DNA of 64,000 nt, from NCBI GenBank assembly GCA_043755595.1, contig JAYUSQ010000106.1:39598-103597 (forward strand). Direction: 5' to 3'. Shown one piece after another: positions 43,565-51,520 of the stretch; the stretch's first letter is position 1, and each line of letters opens with the position of its first letter. Made by a program: the position numbers and the translations under genes. The stretch is from VFZP01 sp043755595 (GTDB taxonomy: Bacteria; Acidobacteriota; Terriglobia; Bryobacterales; Bryobacteraceae). The notes below the pieces were generated by a model that saw only the letters and a list, made by a program, of their open reading frames with translations, was not told the origin of the DNA and ran no database searches.

Positions 43565-44586
43565 ACCTGGGCGAGCATCCCTTCATGCGGCGGCTGACGA
43601 CCATCGCGCTCCTGGTGGTTGGCGTGGTCATCTTCGGCACGCTCGGCTTTATCTTCATTGCGGGCTATCCACCGTTCGACGCGCTCTATATGGCTGTAAT
43701 CACCATCGCGGCGGTTGGCTACTTCGAAGTTCATCCGCTCTCGCCGGCCGGCCGGGTGTTCAACATGTTTCTCATCCTGTTTGGAGCCAGTATCATGGTC
43801 TACTCGATGAGCGCCATCACGCAGACGGTGCTGGAAACCGAGTTTGCAGACTTGCTGGGACGGAGGCGTACCAAGAAAATGATCGATTCACTCAAGGACC
43901 ATTTCCTGGTGTGCGGCTTTGGCCGCGTAGGCCGTGCGGCGGCGATAGAACTCCAGCGAACCAACGTGCCGTTCCTTGTCATGGACCGCAACCGGGAACG
44001 GGTGGACCGCGCCATGCGCTCCGGCATGCTCGCTGTCTTGGCGGATTCCACGAATGACGACATGCTGAAAGAGGCTGGTATTACTCGCGCGCGCGGTCTG
44101 ATCGCGGCGCTCGCCACCGATGCCGACAACTTATTCTTGATCCTCTCGGCCAAGGCGCTCAATCCGAAGTTAAAGGTCGCTTCGCGCGTGGCGGAGGAGG
44201 CGTCGGAGATTAAGATGCGGCGCGCCGGGGCCGATGCGGTGTTCATGCCGTACTCGATGACGGGTTATCGGCTGGCGCAGTCCATTCTGCGCCCGCATGT
44301 GTTTGAGTTTCTCGACGTAACAGGCACGGCCTCGACGATGGGGCTCAACGTGGGCATGGATCAGGTGGAGATAGTAGCGGGGAGCCCGATGTTGAGCAAG
44401 TCGCTACAAGACTTGCAACTGCGCCGGGACCTGGGAGTGATTGTATTGGCGATCCGGCGCGCTGACGGTGCGATGCAGTTCAATCCGCCAGCCAACGCGG
44501 TCATCGCGGTGGGCGACACTTTGATCGTGATGGGCGATTTCGATTCAGTGCGCAAACTTGAACAACTGGTGGCGGGAGAAAACTGA
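43561..44586 (+). CDS. K+ channel-like protein with RCK/TrkA domain and altered filter
   Basis: Residues 10-95 form a two-helix pore module and 105-341 an RCK regulatory unit: GFGRVG nucleotide loop at 119-124, FLVMDRNRERVDRA, and a TrkA-C part (GLNVGMDQVEIVAGSPMLSK, NAVIAVGDTLIVMG). The pore reads ITIAAVGYFEVHPLSPAG. The K+ filter TVGYG therefore appears as A51-V-G-Y-F55, with the second glycine replaced by Phe. Selectivity for K+ is not assured. The ATG overlaps the phosphatase stop by 4 bp, and nnr follows 3 bp later. Confidence 0.85.
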   Translation: MNLGEHPFMRRLTTIALLVVGVVIFGTLGFIFIAGYPPFDALYMAVITIAAVGYFEVHPLSPAGRVFNMFLILFGASIMVYSMSAITQTVLETEFADLLGRRRTKKMIDSLKDHFLVCGFGRVGRAAAIELQRTNVPFLVMDRNRERVDRAMRSGMLAVLADSTNDDMLKEAGITRARGLIAALATDADNLFLILSAKALNPKLKVASRVAEEASEIKMRRAGADAVFMPYSMTGYRLAQSILRPHVFEFLDVTGTASTMGLNVGMDQVEIVAGSPMLSKSLQDLQLRRDLGVIVLAIRRADGAMQFNPPANAVIAVGDTLIVMGDFDSVRKLEQLVAGEN

Positions 44587-44589
44587 TCG

Positions 44590-46047
44590 ATGCGTGTATT
44601 GACGGCGGCGGAAATGCGCGAAGTGGACCGGGTCACGATTTCGCTCGGCATAGCCGGACCCTTGCTGATGGAGAATGCGGGGCATCGCGTGGTGGAGTTT
44701 CTGGCGGAGCGCTTTGCGCCGATCGACCGGCAACGCATCGTGATTCTTTGCGGCAAGGGCAGCAATGGCGGCGATGGGATTGTCGTAGCGCGCCAGTTGT
44801 TCACGCGCTTTGCGCCCGCGTCGCTTGACGTGGTGCTGGCCGAAGCGCCGCCTGAGAATCTACGGAGCCTGGAAGCGTGCGGGTTCACATCGATCCATCG
44901 TGAGATCGCGCCCACGATGCGAGCGGCGACCGTTGTGATCGACGCGCTTTTGGGCACGGGTTTGTCGGGACTACCGCGGCCTCCGTATCTTGATTTGATT
45001 CATCAGGTGAATACCGGTTTTCGCGCAGCGCGCATCGTGGCCATGGATATTCCATCCGGCATGCACAGTGACACCGCGGAGACCACTTGGCCGCATGTGC
45101 GCGCGCATCATACGGTGACGTTCACGGCGCCGAAAGTGGGGATGGTGCTTGAACCCAATGCTTCCGCTTGCGGTGAGTTGGTGGTTGGCGCGATCGGTTC
45201 GCCCGATTCGATTCTGCCCGCCCACACGCGATTGACCAGCCCTCGTGATATTGCACGGCTGTTTGCGCCGCGACCGGTGACAGGGCACAAAGGAACGTTC
45301 GGACACGTATTGGTGGCGGGCGGCTCGCCAGGCAAAAGCGGCGCGGTGACGATGACGGGGCTTGCAGCGTTGCGGGCGGGTGCAGGGCTGGTGACAGTGG
45401 CAAGCGATGCTTCGACGCTATCCAATGTGGCGGCGCACACTCCCGAGTTGATGACCGAACCGCTCGACGAGCGTGGATTTACGGCGCTGGCCAAGGGCAA
45501 GCGAGCCGTCGCGCTTGGGCCGGGGTTTGGAGTTTCGTCCGCCAAACGCGCGTTTCTGGAACGAGTCATCGGCGAACTCACTATGCCGATCGTCGTCGAC
45601 GCCGATGGATTGAACAACCTCAGCGGAGCGGCTCTCCCGCGGCGAGCCAATCTCATCCTGACACCGCATCCGGGCGAGATGGAGCGTCTCACCGGCCACT
45701 TGCCGACATTAGACGAGCGGCTGCCGGCGGCTCGGGCGTTTGCTCAAGAGAACGGAGTCACGCTTGTGCTGAAGGGGCGCAATACGCTGACCGCTCTGCC
45801 GGATGGCACGGTGTGGATCAATTCGACCGGAGGCCCCGCGATGGCGACGGCAGGCTCTGGGGATATTCTCACGGGTTTGATCGCCGGGCTTGTCGCGCAG
45901 TTTCCCGATGCAGTCGCACTCGCGGTGGTCGCGGCCGTTTGGCTGCATGGACGCGCGGGTGATTTGGCGGCGGCGGAATTGGGCGAGAAATGCGTGATCG
46001 CGACCGACCTGCTGCGATATCTTCCGCAGGCGATGAAACTGACATGA
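44590..46047 (+). CDS. nnr: Bifunctional NAD(P)HX epimerase/dehydratase
   Basis: This 485-residue cytoplasmic enzyme repairs hydrated NAD(P)H. The amino-terminal YjeF-N epimerase domain (about 1-215) has MRVLTAAEMREVDR, LCGKGSNGGDGIVVARQL, IDALLGTGLSGLPR and AMDIPSGMHSD. The carboxy-terminal ADP/ATP-dependent dehydratase domain (about 225-485) has GHKGTFGHVLVAGGSPGKSG, ALGPGFGVS, LTPHPGEMERLTG and STGGPAMATAGSGDILTGLI. Length is normal. It shares 4 bp with the DUF2238 gene. Confidence 0.95.
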   Translation: MRVLTAAEMREVDRVTISLGIAGPLLMENAGHRVVEFLAERFAPIDRQRIVILCGKGSNGGDGIVVARQLFTRFAPASLDVVLAEAPPENLRSLEACGFTSIHREIAPTMRAATVVIDALLGTGLSGLPRPPYLDLIHQVNTGFRAARIVAMDIPSGMHSDTAETTWPHVRAHHTVTFTAPKVGMVLEPNASACGELVVGAIGSPDSILPAHTRLTSPRDIARLFAPRPVTGHKGTFGHVLVAGGSPGKSGAVTMTGLAALRAGAGLVTVASDASTLSNVAAHTPELMTEPLDERGFTALAKGKRAVALGPGFGVSSAKRAFLERVIGELTMPIVVDADGLNNLSGAALPRRANLILTPHPGEMERLTGHLPTLDERLPAARAFAQENGVTLVLKGRNTLTALPDGTVWINSTGGPAMATAGSGDILTGLIAGLVAQFPDAVALAVVAAVWLHGRAGDLAAAELGEKCVIATDLLRYLPQAMKLT

Positions 46048-46658
46048 AACGTATTCACTGGATTTTGTTGGCGGCCTGGGCGGCGGTGTTGGCTTGGTCC
46101 GGTTATGAACCGCACGACCGGTTTACCTGGGTGCTGGAAGTGATTCCGGCCTGGATCGCGCTGGCGATTTGCGCCTGGTTATTTCCTTCGCGCCTGCGCT
46201 TCACGACGCTGGTGTATGCGATCATTTGCGTGCATTGCATGATTCTCATGATCGGCGGCAAATACACATACGCCGAAATGCCTTTGTTCAATTGGATCCG
46301 CGATCATTACGGGCTGGCGCGCAATTACTATGATCGCGTCGGTCATTTTATGCAGGGCTTTTCGCCGGCGATCATCGCCCGGGAAGTGCTGCTGCGGAAG
46401 CAGATCGTGCGTGGGCGCGACAGTTGGCTGCACTTCATCATCGTCTCGATCGTGCTGGCCTTCAGCGCCGTGTATGAGTTTGTCGAGTGGTGGGTGGCGT
46501 TGTTGACGGGTGAGTCCGCGACGGCGTTTCTGGGGACGCAGGGTGACCCTTGGGATACGCAGTGGGACATGTTCATGTGTACGTGCGGAGCGATTTTGGC
46601 TTTGCTGTTACTGCGTGGGGTGCATGACCGGGCGCTGGCGCGGCATCAGGCCGATTAG
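46044..46658 (+). CDS. DUF2238 (YjdF-like) integral membrane protein
   Basis: The ATG at 46044 overlaps the nnr stop (ATGA). The 204-residue product has about six membrane helices and the family patterns GGKYTYAEMPLFNWIRDHYG, ARNYYDRVGHFMQGFSPAII, AVYEFVEWWVALLTG and LGTQGDPWDTQWDMFMC. Function is unknown. It closes the phosphatase-channel-nnr run and overlaps the HEAT gene tail-to-tail by 4 bp. Confidence 0.88.
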   Translation: MKRIHWILLAAWAAVLAWSGYEPHDRFTWVLEVIPAWIALAICAWLFPSRLRFTTLVYAIICVHCMILMIGGKYTYAEMPLFNWIRDHYGLARNYYDRVGHFMQGFSPAIIAREVLLRKQIVRGRDSWLHFIIVSIVLAFSAVYEFVEWWVALLTGESATAFLGTQGDPWDTQWDMFMCTCGAILALLLLRGVHDRALARHQAD

Positions 46659-47644
46659 CGAGGGGCGAAAGCTGCAGCGAACAGCGCCGCCAACCCTTCG
46701 TCGCCCCGGCTCTTCACCAGCTCCGCCACACGATCTCGATGTTCCTCGCGAAAGCGGCTGGCGCCCAACGCGGTGATAGCGGCCCCGGCAGCTTCAGTGG
46801 GATCCCTGGCGATTACCGTCAGCAGATACTCGCCTGCCTCGGGAAGCGGTGAAGCGGCCAAAGTCAACAGCGCCGAACGGCGGACGGTCATCGGGATTCT
46901 TTGCCGGAGGAAAACGAGCAGCGCTTCCAAAGCTTCTGGATGCCGCGCCGAAGCTAGCGCTTCTGCCGCATCGCCACATAGCAATTCGTTCTCTGGACTT
47001 AGATACCGCGGCACAAGTTCAATGGACGCGGCGGGGGCAAGCGTCATCAGCGATAGCAGGCACTCACGCATCACGTCGGGATGCTCGTCGCCGGTCAGAG
47101 TTTTCAGGCGTAGCAACAGAGCGCTCTCGGGCTGCGCGACGCGAGCGACTGCGCGCACGGCGTCAAGGCGGGCTTGTTTGTCGGGGTCGACCAACACGCC
47201 GGTCAGTGAAGTGAGTATCTGGTAGGGCGTGAGGTCGGAGTCGACCAAGGCTAAAGCGCATTTGCCGCGTAGCGCACCCGCCGAGTCGGCTTGGCCGCCC
47301 CAGACCGGTTCGAGTTGAACGTGACGAAGTCCACGCAGGTAGGGAGCGGCTGGCCGAACCCCGAGTGTGTGCAGCGCCCCGATGAGAGCATTCTTACCCC
47401 AGCACTGCGGGTCGGACTTGACTGGATCGCGATCAAGTAACCGGTCGAAGGCCACAACCAGATCGGGCGCGAGGGATTGTAGCCCGAAGTGTTCCACCAG
47501 CGCGGCGGCCTTGGAGACATAGAATCCGCTTGAGTCTGCGAGCGCCTTGCGCAAGGGCGCTTCGGCCGACTTCGCATCGGCCGTGCGCCGTAGAGCAGTG
47601 AGGGCTTCGATTTTCTGTTCGAGACCTTTTCGGCTACCGCTCAT
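46655..47644 (-). CDS. HEAT-repeat protein
   Basis: This 329-residue, largely helical protein consists of HEAT-like units (LRKALADSSGFYVSKAAALV, DKQARLDAVRAVARVAQPES, EHPDVMRECLLSLMTLAP, RHPEALEALLVFLRQRIPMT, DPTEAAGAAITALGASRFRE). There is no signal peptide or catalytic motif, so it is probably a binding scaffold. The start is 2 bp after the ADOP permease stop, suggesting one transcript. Confidence 0.78.
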   Translation of the reverse strand: MSGSRKGLEQKIEALTALRRTADAKSAEAPLRKALADSSGFYVSKAAALVEHFGLQSLAPDLVVAFDRLLDRDPVKSDPQCWGKNALIGALHTLGVRPAAPYLRGLRHVQLEPVWGGQADSAGALRGKCALALVDSDLTPYQILTSLTGVLVDPDKQARLDAVRAVARVAQPESALLLRLKTLTGDEHPDVMRECLLSLMTLAPAASIELVPRYLSPENELLCGDAAEALASARHPEALEALLVFLRQRIPMTVRRSALLTLAASPLPEAGEYLLTVIARDPTEAAGAAITALGASRFREEHRDRVAELVKSRGDEGLAALFAAAFAPR

Positions 47645-47646
47645 TT

Positions 47647-50127
47647 CTACTCGTGGCGCAAAGCTTCGATCGGATTCACGCGCGTAGCTCGCAGAGTAGG
47701 CACATAGGCGGCCAGGCCGGCGATCGCAATGAGGATCGCCGCCGCGCCGGTGAATACTACGGGATCGCGCGCAGTCATCCCGAACAGCAGCGAACCTACG
47801 ACCTGAGAACCGGCGTAAGCTCCGGCCAAGCCCAGCACCGCACCAATCCCCAGCATCACGGCCACCTCTCGCACCACCATGGAACGAACGTCGCCTCCGG
47901 TGGCGCCGATCGCCATACGAATGCCGATCTCGCGCGTCCGCCGCGCCACGTTGTAGGCCAGCACTCCGTAGAGCCCGATCCCGGCGAGCAGCGCGGCCAA
48001 GCCTGCGAAGCTCACCGTCAGTTGCGTCAACAACCGCGTCGCCGATAGATTTTCCTCCATCTGAGCCTCCATCGTTTTGATATCGATCGGCAGGTTCGGA
48101 TCAAGCGATGAAACCGCGCGCCGGATCTGCGCCGTGATCGATTCAGGCGCAACAGCCGTCCGCAGATAGAAGTAGAGCGCAGGCATCCGCCGGTTCTGAC
48201 GGTAGGGCAAGTAGTAAACCCGCCTGGATTTTTCGTCCAGTTCGCTGTACTTGCTGTCCTTCACCACGCCCACAATCGTCATGTCCGGTTTGCCGTTGCC
48301 CGAGGCGAACATCCTGCCGATGGGCTGCCCGTCTTTGAAATAGAACTTCGCGAAGGACTGATTGACGATTGCAACCTTCTGCGCAGTCTTCTTATCCGAG
48401 TTCGAAAATTCGCGGCCGGAGACGAGGCCGATTCCCATGGTGCGAAGGTAGCCGCCGCCCGTAAGCGAATAATAGGAGTCGTTGTCATCGTCGTTGGACG
48501 GCGTGAAGCCCTCAACTGTGATGTTCCCAGACCAATTGGCGCCGGCGATGACAGGCACCGATGTGGCCGAAACAAGCGTCACGCCGGGAATCGCGGCCAG
48601 GCGTTGTTCGAGTTGGTCATAGAACGCGGCGGTTTGCTCAGCGTTGTATTTGTTGAGGCTGGGGTCCACGGCAAACGCGACTAAGTGGTCGGTGCGTATG
48701 CCAAGATCGACGCGCGTGGCGTTGACGAGACTCTTGCCAAAGAGACCAGCCGTAACCAATAACATCAGGGAAACCGCCATCTGTCCGGTTGCAAGAGTTT
48801 TCCGGAAGCGATTGGCGGCGCCGCTGCCCGAACTCTGCCCGGATTGATCTTTGATCACCGTGGCAAGGTCGTGATTGGTCGATTGCAGCGCGGGGAATAA
48901 CCCGAAGGCGAGGCCAGTCAACAAACAGAGAGCGAGACTGAACAGTAACATTCGTCCATCGAGATCTGTCGTAAGCTCTATCCCTTCAGACGGCGGAATC
49001 CGGGCAATAATGAGTCGCAAAGTAATTACAGCTACGCCCAGCCCGAGCACGCCACTGCACAAAGCGACGACCCACGATTCAGCGAGTAACTGGCCCACTA
49101 ACTGACCGCGAGTGGCTCCAAGCGAAAGGCGAAGGGCGATCTCTTTGGCGCGCGCGGCTCCTCGCGCGAGTAGTAAGTTGGCGACGTTGGCGCAGGCGAT
49201 CAGCACCACCATGCCAGTGATGCCCAGCAGAAGGTAGATCGGCGTCTGGGCGTTATTCCTGAAATTACCGCGCCCGTATTGACCCGGCTTCATGACAATC
49301 CGTTTGGCGCGCAGTTGCTTCAGGAAACCTACGCCTGGCGTTTTGTAAACCTTGATGTCCTCTTCCACCTGCGAAATGTACGGTATGTTGAGCGCGGTTT
49401 GGGCTTGTTCCAGGGACACTCCAGGCTTCAGGCGGCCGAAGACGGTCAACCAGTGCGATCGCCGGTCGTCTATATCGTCGCGCCCAGGCGTCATCTGAGC
49501 TTTCATCGCCATGGGGACGAAGACCTCGGGGTGCGCGCCCATCCGCTCATGTTCAAAGCCCGCTTGGGCGACGCCTATGATCGTGAGCGGGAAGCTGTTC
49601 ACCATGATCGTTTGATTCAAGACAGCCGGACTGGCTCCCAGTTTGTTAGACCAGTAACGGTGGCTCAGCACGGCGACCGCATGCCCGCCGCGATTGAAAT
49701 CGTCGCCAGGTTCCAGCAAGCGCCCCATCGCCGGCTTGACGCCCAACACCTGGAAATAGTTTCCGGTGACAAGATGCACTTCGCCCCTGATCGGCTGGTT
49801 GTTGTAGGACAGACTCGCGCCAAACATGCGGCTCCCCGTCAGGCCGGTGAACGACGTTTGCTGCCGCGCCAGTTCCCGGTAGACCGGAAGACTGAACACC
49901 GGTCCGCCACCTTCATCGTTGGAGACCGAACCCTGCAGCGGCCCGGGATGATAGACGAACGCCAGCCGCTCAGGCTCCGGCACTGGGAGCAAGCGCCAGA
50001 GTATCTGATTCATTGTGGAGAACATCGCAGTGTTGGCGCCGATTCCCAGAGCGAGTGAGACAATCGCGATCCCGGTGGTGACAGGCGTCTTCAGGAGGCT
50101 ACGGATAACCTGACGGAACTGGGGCAT
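47647..50127 (-). CDS. ADOP-type ABC transporter permease (MacB-like), intact
   Basis: This 826-residue permease starts directly with the first membrane segment (VIRSLLKTPVTTGIAIVSLA) and lacks the cytoplasmic prefix domain found in the PadR-linked forms. It has two MacB-type extracytoplasmic domains (ALNQ-like TMNQILWRLLPVPEPERLAF; GGYLRTMGIGLVSGREFSNS) and two FtsX blocks (KEIALRLSLGATRGQLVGQL; REIGIRMAIGATGGDVRSMV), ending VNPIEALRHE. No ATPase or PadR gene is adjacent. It is the best-preserved copy in the window next to the one at 16.3 kb. Confidence 0.92.
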   Translation of the reverse strand: MPQFRQVIRSLLKTPVTTGIAIVSLALGIGANTAMFSTMNQILWRLLPVPEPERLAFVYHPGPLQGSVSNDEGGGPVFSLPVYRELARQQTSFTGLTGSRMFGASLSYNNQPIRGEVHLVTGNYFQVLGVKPAMGRLLEPGDDFNRGGHAVAVLSHRYWSNKLGASPAVLNQTIMVNSFPLTIIGVAQAGFEHERMGAHPEVFVPMAMKAQMTPGRDDIDDRRSHWLTVFGRLKPGVSLEQAQTALNIPYISQVEEDIKVYKTPGVGFLKQLRAKRIVMKPGQYGRGNFRNNAQTPIYLLLGITGMVVLIACANVANLLLARGAARAKEIALRLSLGATRGQLVGQLLAESWVVALCSGVLGLGVAVITLRLIIARIPPSEGIELTTDLDGRMLLFSLALCLLTGLAFGLFPALQSTNHDLATVIKDQSGQSSGSGAANRFRKTLATGQMAVSLMLLVTAGLFGKSLVNATRVDLGIRTDHLVAFAVDPSLNKYNAEQTAAFYDQLEQRLAAIPGVTLVSATSVPVIAGANWSGNITVEGFTPSNDDDNDSYYSLTGGGYLRTMGIGLVSGREFSNSDKKTAQKVAIVNQSFAKFYFKDGQPIGRMFASGNGKPDMTIVGVVKDSKYSELDEKSRRVYYLPYRQNRRMPALYFYLRTAVAPESITAQIRRAVSSLDPNLPIDIKTMEAQMEENLSATRLLTQLTVSFAGLAALLAGIGLYGVLAYNVARRTREIGIRMAIGATGGDVRSMVVREVAVMLGIGAVLGLAGAYAGSQVVGSLLFGMTARDPVVFTGAAAILIAIAGLAAYVPTLRATRVNPIEALRHE

Positions 50128-50175
50128 GAGAAAATTATACGTATGTCCAGCCGGTTGGTTGCAAACAAAATACGC

Positions 50176-50785
50176 CTACCCGGACTTGGCGGCTCGAGTG
50201 TTGCGGAAGCAGAGCAAAAAACCGGCCATCGTTGCTGTCAGGACTAAGTTGAGCGCCGGCTCAATGCGAGGCAGGACCCGCGCAAGCCACTCTGGGGCGG
50301 AGCCGGGGTCAAACCACAACGGCAGAAAGACTCCAGCCGCTTGAATGAAACGCGCCGAACGCCGGGCTGATCGCCGGCAGCTAGCACTCGACTGCCCATG
50401 GCATAACCGTATAGATAGGCGGAGGGATCATCGCAGCAGCCCGTCAGTAGTATCGAAGTCTTGCCGGAAGCCAGATCGACAGATAGGGATGGAGCAGCGC
50501 CGGAAATGGCAGGGCCGGCGACCGGAGCTTCGCGGGGATGTCGAGTTCCAAGTGCTCCTGATTTCGCTCCACCTGGACTCGAAGCGTCTTGCCTGGAGGA
50601 ACCGATGAAAAGGCGCGCACCCAATCTCGCGCAGTGCGAACCGGCCTCCCATAGATCGCCTCGCGATTCGCGGTACTTAAGGCGTCCCCCTTCCTGGAGA
50701 ACAACCGGCAGACGAAATGTCGCCAGCACTCCGGCGCATCCGCCGTCACTGTGGCGACGTTCCAGAGCGGCAATAAAAGCACCAT
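50176..50785 (-). pseudogene. Broken membrane protein gene, PDZ-like segment
   Basis: The first frame reads MVLLLPLWNVATVTADAPEC, LSTANREAIYGRPVRTARDW, VRAFSSVPPGKTLRVQVERN, which looks like a membrane anchor and a PDZ-like signalling segment. After losing frame near 50440, another frame continues QAAGVFLPLWFDPGSAPEW, LARVLPRIEPALNLVLTATM, AGFLLCFRNTRAAKSG and ends at 50176, with a membrane helix. Together they suggest one gene with a frameshift and perhaps missing sequence. The family is not identified. Confidence 0.35.
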
Positions 50786-50955
50786 CGCCGCCAGCCACGA
50801 TCTGAGTTCTGCCAGGAAGGGTCACGCCCGAGTTATCGGCCGCATACTCGTATCGATATTAGGCCCGCGCCAACAGCCAATCAAACACAAACGGGAACCG
50901 GGAGCTGTACTAACCCCCGGTTCCCGGCTGCTTAAGCGAAACACAACGAGCCGTC

Positions 50956-51258
50956 TTAATGGCTATGCGTGTCGGCGGCGATAGTGCTGATGGTCATGGT
51001 CTCGCCTTCCAGCGTACCGGTGACCTTGACCATTTTGCCAAGGAAATCCATCACTTTGTCGGCGTTGGCGATTTTGAGGACCTTCTGATCGGTTGACGTG
51101 ACGAATACCGGAGCAGCTCCGCCCTTGACACACTTAGTCACACAGGCTTCATTGCCCTTGGCATGCTTGGCGCCGCAGCCGGATTCGGAGATAGCGCCAG
51201 TCCATTCCGCGCCCATTGCGCTGAGAGCGAACACTGCAAGAATAGCGATCTTCTTCAT
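50956..51258 (-). CDS. Small secreted protein with conserved Cys
   Basis: This 100-residue product has a signal peptide (MKKIAILAVFALSAMGAEW). The mature part carries three cysteines in SGCGAKHAKGNEACVTKCVK and a small beta-barrel-like end (MVKVTGTLEGETMTISTIAA, DTHSH) that recalls OB-like periplasmic domains. Similar small proteins are frequent in Acidobacteriota but have no defined role. The His-rich end could bind metal. It is a stand-alone gene; a 170-bp gap precedes the broken gene downstream. Confidence 0.72.
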   Translation of the reverse strand: MKKIAILAVFALSAMGAEWTGAISESGCGAKHAKGNEACVTKCVKGGAAPVFVTSTDQKVLKIANADKVMDFLGKMVKVTGTLEGETMTISTIAADTHSH

Positions 51259-51309
51259 TGGGTAGTTACCCCTTTCGCGGAAAGTATAGCATTATTTATC
51301 CAATGGTTT

Positions 51310-51489
51310 TCAAGCCGTTGGGAGCCGTGGCGCGACCATTAGGGCTTGAGCGTCCTGAATGTCCGCTTCCTCTAGATCGGGATTTTCGGCCAGGATATCT
51401 TCGATGGATCGGCCCGCCGTTAGCTCGCCCACGATCATGCCGACGGTTAAACTCATCGGTGGCGGAACCTGTGGGGTCGTCTGCATCAT
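51310..51489 (-). CDS. DUF433-family protein, amino-terminally short
   Basis: A 59-codon frame from ATG 51489 reads MSLTVGMIVGELTAGRSIED, ILAENPDLEEADIQDAQAL, the second half of the DUF433 winged-helix domain (VGMIVxxLAAGxSxxEILxxYPxLExxDIxxAL). The usual first 20-25 residues (the GGKPxIRGTR segment) are missing, so it is either a short form or a remnant. DUF433 proteins commonly act as antitoxins of PIN-like toxins. No such toxin gene is seen next to it. Confidence 0.55.
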   Translation of the reverse strand: MMQTTPQVPPPMSLTVGMIVGELTAGRSIEDILAENPDLEEADIQDAQALMVAPRLPTA

Positions 51490-51520
51490 TGTAGTGTAAC
51501 GAATAGACCCGGCCCGATGC

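Noticed and set aside
49279..50058. 259-codon plus-strand frame
   Set aside because: It is antisense to the intact ADOP permease, and the predicted protein shows no conserved motif.
50244..50825. 193-codon minus-strand frame
   Set aside because: Its Ser/Gly/Arg-rich product looks like an out-of-frame reading. Two other frames on the same strand give membrane-protein-like sequence and are annotated as a broken gene instead.
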